DNA of 64,000 nucleotides, taken from Echinarachnius parma (taxonomy: Eukaryota > Echinodermata > Echinoidea > Clypeasteroida > Echinarachniidae). The stretch lies in the NCBI GenBank assembly GCA_037951105.1, contig JBAMJV010002965.1:62001-126000 (forward strand). The letters run 5' to 3'. Of the stretch, positions 26,201-34,500 are shown in pieces (positions within the stretch are counted from its first letter, which is position 1; every line of letters starts with the position of its first letter). Below the pieces are notes generated by a model. That model searched no databases. It saw only the letters and a program-made list of their open reading frames with translations, and was not told where the DNA came from. A program made the position numbers and the translations under genes.

Positions 26201-28519
26201 CAACACATAATTATATGTTTTGGTACCGTTGTGTGATATCAAATAGGTACACAACATTTTGCAAAGGTTTGTGTAATTCATAAACAAAGCAATTAATTTC
26301 CACCACTTACGGAACCACTACTATTGCCTGGTTCCTGGTTTTCGAGTGCGCCAATGCTATTCACGCGTACGTTTGGAGACAATGGAATCCCGGGCGATTT
26401 GTTCGCTCTGCACAAATTAGTCTCGTACATTCAGACCATGCTTTAGAATGGTGATGCGTTTTCCGATTATATATTTTTTTCTGGAAACATTTTTTTGTGA
26501 ACTTGTAGATGGAATGGAATTCTAAAGATGTTGCCTTTCATTTATAAGAATATTATTTTTGGGTGGTGGTACCCTTTAAGTCTTCCGATTAGCTTATCAA
26601 TGGTACGGCTGCAAACTAAAATAATTTGTAGCTTAGTTTGGAGAGCACTGGTCTAGCAATCTAGAGGTCACAGATTCAATGCCCGCTGATGCCAGGTTCT
26701 TTGCTTTTGTTGTTTGTAACATTAATTCAATATTTGATGACACACGCGGTACCCCGGGGTACCGTTGTACCCCGGGGTACCGCGTTGTGTAGCGCCATCT
26801 TGTGTCCACTCGAAGCACAACCGTATTGCGTTGTGTATGCAGTGCAGCGCGCGCTTGTATGCACGCTATACCCCGGTACAGCCCTAAAATATAAATAAAT
26901 AATTGAACAAAATGGCGGATATTCGTTTGGTACCCCAGGTTACGATTTATGTCATCATTTGTTGTTTTAGAAGAATGAAAATGAGCAATGAGAAATAGCC
27001 TTGCATACATGTAGGAATCGTACACAAGACCTCTGGAATGCTAGACCAGTTTTAAACCAGAACGTCAATGACGTAGCGCTCATCCGCCATCTCGCAACAT
27101 CAAATATCGCAAATTTCATGTGGTACACTTTTCAACTGGTCAAAAAATAAAAATTTGATGCCCTGGACGGACATAAAAATTAAAATAACAAAAATTAGAG
27201 TGTAAAAAATATAAATTTGACGCCCCGGAAGGGACATTGGAAAAAAATTAATAAAAATAAATAAATAAAATAAATAAATTAAAAAATAATAATAATAAAC
27301 AAAAACATAAATTAAAAAAAATAATAATAAACAAAAACATAAATTTAAAAAAAAAATAATAATAATAATAATAAATACAAAAAATAATACAAAAAAAAAA
27401 AAATAATAATAATAATAATTTGTTTTAAAAATAAAATAAAAAAATAAACAAATAAACAAATTTAAAATTACCATAATCAAAATTCTGTGTAGAAGTTTAG
27501 TGTACCAAAGTTAGCTCTACCAGATAAAGCAAACCAAATCAAAATCGGTCGAGAAATGAAGGAGAAGAAGCATTTTTTGTGATTTTGAATAAATTTGCAT
27601 AAATTACCATAGATAATGAATTTCACGATTCTGTGTAAAAGTTTTAAATCCCCCTCCTAGCCCTATCTTATGAAACAATCAGAATCAAAATCGGTTGAAA
27701 AATAACGAAGAAGAAGCATTTTGAAAACTGTGGACGGACGGACGGACGGACGGAAGGACGGACGACGGACGCCACGCCATGGCATAAGCTCATCGGGCCC
27801 TTCGGGCCGGATGAGCTAAAAAGGAATCAATCAATCAATCAATCAAGTAAAAATTGATGTCGGGCAAGTACAATTTCATAAATGGTCTAATCTGGTTGCC
27901 AAATTGGGCAAGTAACATTTCTGTTCCACTATGAGAGAAAAATGTTATTCCTTATGTGTAAATTTCTCAAGAAACAAGAGAGACATTTGCCAAGCAGATT
28001 GAGCTACCTAGCAGAATTAATTTGTCTTTTTTGTTCACATTGTTTTTATGGGCAAGTACATTTTCTGGTCGTGCAGGTAAAATTTGAACATCCCTGATTT
28101 TGTAGAAAGAAAAGTTAAGTGTAGAAGCTTGAAAAATCAACAAATAATGAACCCCCTTACTTTCATCTGACTGAAAAATGAAATAAAAACATTGTTGTCA
28201 TCATCGTTGTTGTTATGGTCATGACTATTTCTACTCACATTTACACGTTCCGATCATCTCTGGATTGTGGTAGTAGAAGAAAGGCGTGTTGGGGGCAGCA
28301 GACGCTGCCTGCTGTAGGAAATCTACCATGTCATCTGGAAATAAATAAATCAATCAATAATAAATGGAATTTTTTCATTTATCTAACGCTGTTGGCCAAG
28401 TTGGCGTTGCATGGGCTTATTGATTTATAGAGAGGTGAGAGGTTAGAGATTATTTTAAGGCTGAGTCATTTATAAACCGGGTTCCGATCGTCTTGCAATG
28501 ATCGGAACCCGGTACTCGG

Positions 28520-28550
<31 letters not shown>

Positions 28551-31500
28551 CGGAGCCGGTTTCCGAAAAAACGAATCCGGGACCCGATGGTGACGGTCGG
28601 GAACCGGTGTGACCGACCGAACCGACTCAGCCTTAGATTATTTTCAGGAATTTTTATCAGGAAAATGCTTTACAAAGATATGTTCATTTACCGTAGATGC
28701 TAGAGAACCTGGCCAGCAAAATGACAGCAATCACTTTGAAATTATATTTGCCAAGAATGCACTGAACATGTGTATCGAAACTCATATCAAACAATTCATC
28801 TGCTTATTACTCATAAAATATGTGCTTCTTGCTGCTCTGTCTTCTTCCTGGTTATCCAGGAATCCACTTGAGAGTCAGCCGTTATTTTCAGTTATGTACA
28901 TGAATATACTACCAAAGAGCTATAAATAGCTACACGTCATGTCAAGTTTCACACTACAAAAAGTTATTCATGGTGATGTTTATACATGGAGAATGCAATA
29001 TGCAATTTAAAAAAGTATATTTGTTACCCATGCTTGATGGCTTGAAGAAGAGTGGAGGAATGGTTGATATTGCATCAGCACCATGCTCTTCTGCATGTCT
29101 TGCCTGTTTGATTAAAAAGGGAGAACAAATATTTTATCAAGCAAAGCTTTTATTATGACAAACACTTGATCAAACACAGCAGCAATTTCTTGTTCATTTA
29201 TGTGAGATATGAGTACAATTATTGGAAGAGGATGTTTAATTGTAAGCAGTCACTTATTTGTTTTTAATTTCAACTTCTCCTCCTTATCCCCCTCCTCCTC
29301 TTTCTCCTACCCCTATTACTATCATCAATATTATCATGATCATTATTAATATTTGTATTATTACTATTATTACTATTATCATTATTATTATTATCATTAT
29401 CGTTATCGTTGTCGTTGTCGTCGTCGCTGTCGCCCTCATCATCATCATCATCATCATTCATATTCTTATTCTTATTATGATTATTATTATTATTATAATT
29501 ATTATAATTATTATTGTTATTATTTTGTTTTATTATCATCATTATCATTACTATTTTTATTGTTATTATTATCATCACCAATATCATTATCATCATCATT
29601 ATCATTTCCATCATTATTATACATTTCTTACCAATTCTTGAATGTCTTTCATACAAAGGGCACCAATGTGAACTATGACTGCTTGGAATCTGAAGAGAGA
29701 AAAAAAAGGTATAATTTCCAACATTTTATATAATTTACTTCATATCATGAATTGTTCACAGCCCCAAGAAAATGCATCAGCAGTACAATTTAAAGAGAGG
29801 CTTTTTTCAGTATGCAAAGTTTACTGGAAGGTCAATTGGAAAACTAGATGGATCTTCGATTGCGCGCAATCGAAAATTATGCCTCCGCTATCACGCGATT
29901 TTAATATCAAGCCCAAATTAACATGCATTGATTTAATTTTTACAAAATATTTTTCATATATTTTGAGTCCTGTGACCTTGACCATATGACCCCAATCTTT
30001 GATGGCTCCCTAAAAAACATTCAGGTACCAAGTTTGATAGAAATCTGACATTAAGTTCTTGAGATTTTGGCATTATAAGCTTTTTTGCATGTATAATGAG
30101 TCCCGTGACCTTGACCTCAACCTCATGACCCCAACATTTTATGGCTACGTTGACTCTTTATGATACATTCAGGTACCGAGTTTGATTGAAATCTGACATT
30201 CAGTTCTTGAAATTTTGCCATTACAAGCCATTTTCGCATACATATTGAGTCCTGTGACCTTGACCTTTGACCTCATGACCCCCCAAATCTATTCAGATCA
30301 GTGGCACCCCGATATGTACACTCATACCAAGTTTGAAATTGATCTGTCAACTGGTTCTTGAGATATCGCAAGAACGAGGCATTTTTGCACATACATTGAG
30401 TCCTATGACCTTGACCTTTGACCTCATGAACCCCAAAATCTAATCAGATCATTACCACCCCAATATCTACACTAATACCAAGTTTGAATTTGATCCGTCA
30501 ACCAGTTCTTGAGATATCGCGAGAATGAGGCATTTTTGCATATATATTGAGTCCCGTGACCTTGACCTTTGACCTCATGACCCCTAAAATCTAATCAGAT
30601 CATTGTCACCCCAATATGTCCACTCATACCAAGTTTGAAATTGATCCGTCAACTGGTTCTTGAGATATCGCGAGAACGAAAACGGGACGGACGGACGTAC
30701 GTACGGACGGACGTACGTACGGACGGACGGACAACCCGAAAACATAATGCCTCCGGCCACTTCGTTGGCGGAGGCATAAAAATGCATATTTTTTACAAAA
30801 TGTTGAGTTTCGGGCATTCATGCATATTACAAATCTGCACGTATAAATTTCACTTTTTAGTCGATGCAATTGTTTGTTGTAATTTTGCCTTTGATACAAA
30901 TTCTGCTAGGATCCCCTTTGACACCCGTTTGTTTGATTATGGTAAAATAACACTTATTTGGTAAGAGGATACGCCATCACACTCACTTGTTTTTGCCCAG
31001 GGTAATCCACTTCTCTGCCAGGGTCTTCCGTTCCCCCAAGGTCATCGATAGGCCCTCTCCGGTGGTTCCACACACTGAATAATTATTGAATTAAAAATAT
31101 CTAGATTGAGATGCGAAAGATTATTAAAAATCAAGTCCGTGCTGGCGAAAAAGTACTTTTCAACATAAGAAGCTTAAACCCACTTTATGCAGGTGTCATT
31201 TGTATGACGCACCTCTTGACCCCCGGGAAAGGTGCGTCATTGTACCGATGTGCGTCACCCTTTTATGAACCATGACGCACCCTCCGTCAGAAAAAGTGAC
31301 TCACCATTAGGAAACATTGACGCATATTTGAGTCAAAATTGTGACGCACCATTTCATGAAAATGACAGTCCTATTGACGAACCTTGTGACGCACCAATGG
31401 TAAAGTGACCGACAATGACGCACACATGGGTCAGTGTTGTGACTGACCTTTTGCTTCCATGACGGTACTGTGCGTCATCAATATGGGAGTACATGACGCA

Positions 31501-34500
31501 TCCATGACGCACCTTTCCCGGGGTTCAAGAGATGCGTCATACAAATGACACCTGCATTACTACAGGAACCTGGTGTACCATGTATTAACTCTATGGAAAA
31601 TGAACAATCTTATATGCAATTAGGGAATAGTAGGATGAATAATATCTGTCTAAAACATGTTGATTTAGACACAATAATGGTTAGACTATTGATTGTAGAT
31701 GGACTGGATGTACATATTATTAACCAACTTTAAAATTAAAGGCCAACTTGAATTGGTATTATACCAGATGCCTAGATGAACCAGAGGGCTATAATGTACC
31801 CGTAATGTACCTGTTGCAGAAAGAGATGCAAGCGGTTGTAAAATTGCAATTAACCCGTTCCCTTTGAGATTCTGAAATCTCCATATATAGACTTTGTACA
31901 CAACCCACCTGGTTCCCGTAGTCAAGGGGTTAACCGCAAGTTTATTAGAAAAATATGCACATTTGAACAAATCAGATTTGCGCATTTAGTCACATGATCT
32001 GACTTGCAATTAATTGAAACCATACAATCAATTATTGTATCTTTTTCTGCAATGGGGTCCCTGTTCAATTTATTAGAACACGTTATGAAAAAACAAAAAA
32101 TCCACAGAATATACAAAAGCAGAAAATACAAAGCAATATGACATTTAAACATACATTTTAAAATGCATTATAAAATCAAAAATGCATACAAAAATTAAGG
32201 AATTAGAGAAGAGGATGCCACAACCAGAAATAACCTGACACTATTAATTTGTTTTCTTACCAAACACGCTCCTCACTCCATCAGCAACTAGTTTGTTGAC
32301 GTATTCCTCTAGCACATCATAGTTTATTTCACTGTTAAAAAGAAGAGATAAAAAGGGCAAAAATAGAAACGGTCATTGGTATGCAAAAAATAAATCTACA
32401 AATATATAATCACATACATGTAACTTTGTAAACATTATATTGATTTATGATACAATTAAGAATAATAAACAAAGACACTTAATTTATATTTCATAATACT
32501 TCATAATACAAATACACTAAAGTACACTAAATAAAATTTGTAAACACAAACATTTAATGGGGACAATTGAGGTATTAAATCCCCAATTGATGTCAATTCT
32601 CGTTGACACCAATCATAAAAGCTAAATTTTAATTTAAGATAAATATTTAAACAAACTAGATAAGATCAAGTACAGTACAACAAGTTCTATAAATAATTAC
32701 ACCAAATATTTGATCAACACTTCTTACACATGTATCCAATGAGAGGGAGCAAAGGTCAAAGAACTATATTATATACACAAACTTTAATCACCTTTAACGA
32801 TGTGTACATTACAAAATGTCAACATATAGTAAAATCAATTTACAAGTTATATGACAAAACAAATGTCCATTTTTCATTGTGTAGCAGACTCTGTATTTTC
32901 TTTTACAACTTAACAATGTTTTTTCTTTTAGAATGTATAAATACCTAATGTTTATATGAATGCAAACTCCAAAGTTCTAGGCACACTAAGATTGTGTTCA
33001 CATGCAAGCATGACATAATTGTAAAAATATTGAATTGTTTTCCAGATTTTAAGACACAAGAAATGTCCATTGTTTATAAAAATAAAAAAAAGAGTATAAA
33101 CAAATATTACTTTTAGTGTGCGTTATCTTTATTTCTAGCAGACCAATAATACAAAAAAACATATAAATGTACAATCATGAGCACACTGACACATTTTTTT
33201 TTGGGGTGGGGGGGGGGGGGGCTGCTAGGTCTTTGGTCTGAATATTCGTTTTCCTTGTGACCCAGTTGGGCAAGTAATATCTAGATTGCTCATATTACAG
33301 TGGCCTGAAACAGAAATTCAGTGGCCCCAAACAAAGAAAAATATATGAATTATGTTGTATTTGGTTGGCCATTTGGACAAGTAAAATTAGAAATATTTAT
33401 TGTGGCCTGAAACTTATTTTTGGTGGCCCAGGCCACTGCCAACTTTGAGCCCTGCATAATTACAGAAATTAACAGATATTAAAGAAGCAAATACATATTG
33501 AGAATGATTATTCCATGTTTGTTGCTCTCCTTTTTCTTTTTCCGAACAATATGGGGGAGGTGGTATAATATAGAACATATTTAAACATATTTTATATATA
33601 TTATTTGCTTTATTTGCTACAGAATTATAGTAAACGGGTGGCCTGGGTCAACTGTATTGTGCACAAATCGAGCAAATACACTCATTTGACAATAATTATT
33701 TATTTGTGTCCTCTTTTTTTTCTTTTTCCTAACACCATGGGGGGGGGGGGGGGTTGTATAAGATTGTTTGCTTTATTTGACAAATAGAATAAGAGTAAAA
33801 GGGGGAAGGCAACTGTATTGTATTGTGCAGGTTTTGAGCAAATACAATTTGGCAATAATTATTCCATTCATACTTGTATTCATACACTTTTTTTCTTGTC
33901 TTTTTCCAAATGCCATTAAAGGGGGTGGTAACAAATAAATGCATTTTTCTCCTTGAATCGCTACGGAATGAGAGCATGGGTGTGGCAATTACATGCATAA
34001 TGTCATTGTTCAGTCAGCACTATGTGTTCAGATCTAGTTAAAAGCAAACACAGCATGACAATACAATTCAACATTTCTTATATACATGCATTTGCAACAC
34101 GAGTATATTCTCTGTTTTTCCCTTGTACTCTGAATTGATACTGAATGAGTATAAAAACTATAAAGAGTGTGGCAACTGTATTGAAGCAGTCAAAAAAAGT
34201 GATACTGTTATTAAACTAGAAATGTCCATTGCCGTGGCAGCAGAGCGCACACAAACCATCCACAGAAATATGTCCTTTTACCCTATAAAAGACGGAACAC
34301 TGGGGGCAGCATCACCAACAAGTATACAGGTGTGTAGATTATACCAAGATACACCACCAAATCTGTCAAGAAATTTGGCAGTAAGAGCGCACAAAAGACC
34401 CACATGACCTTTGACCCTATAAAGGACGGAACCCTGGAGGCAGCATCACCAAAATCTATAGGCTTGTAGATTATACCAAGATACACCTTTAATCATAATT

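Noticed and set aside
26689..27025. 69- and 130-aa frames around GGTACCCCGGGG
   Set aside because: They run through an inverted-repeat insertion and a SINE-like segment; no homology or splice context.
29258..29733. Tyr-, Ile- and Asp/Asn-rich frames
   Set aside because: ATT/ATC microsatellite translated on both strands; NPL exon 4 lies at its edge but in another frame.
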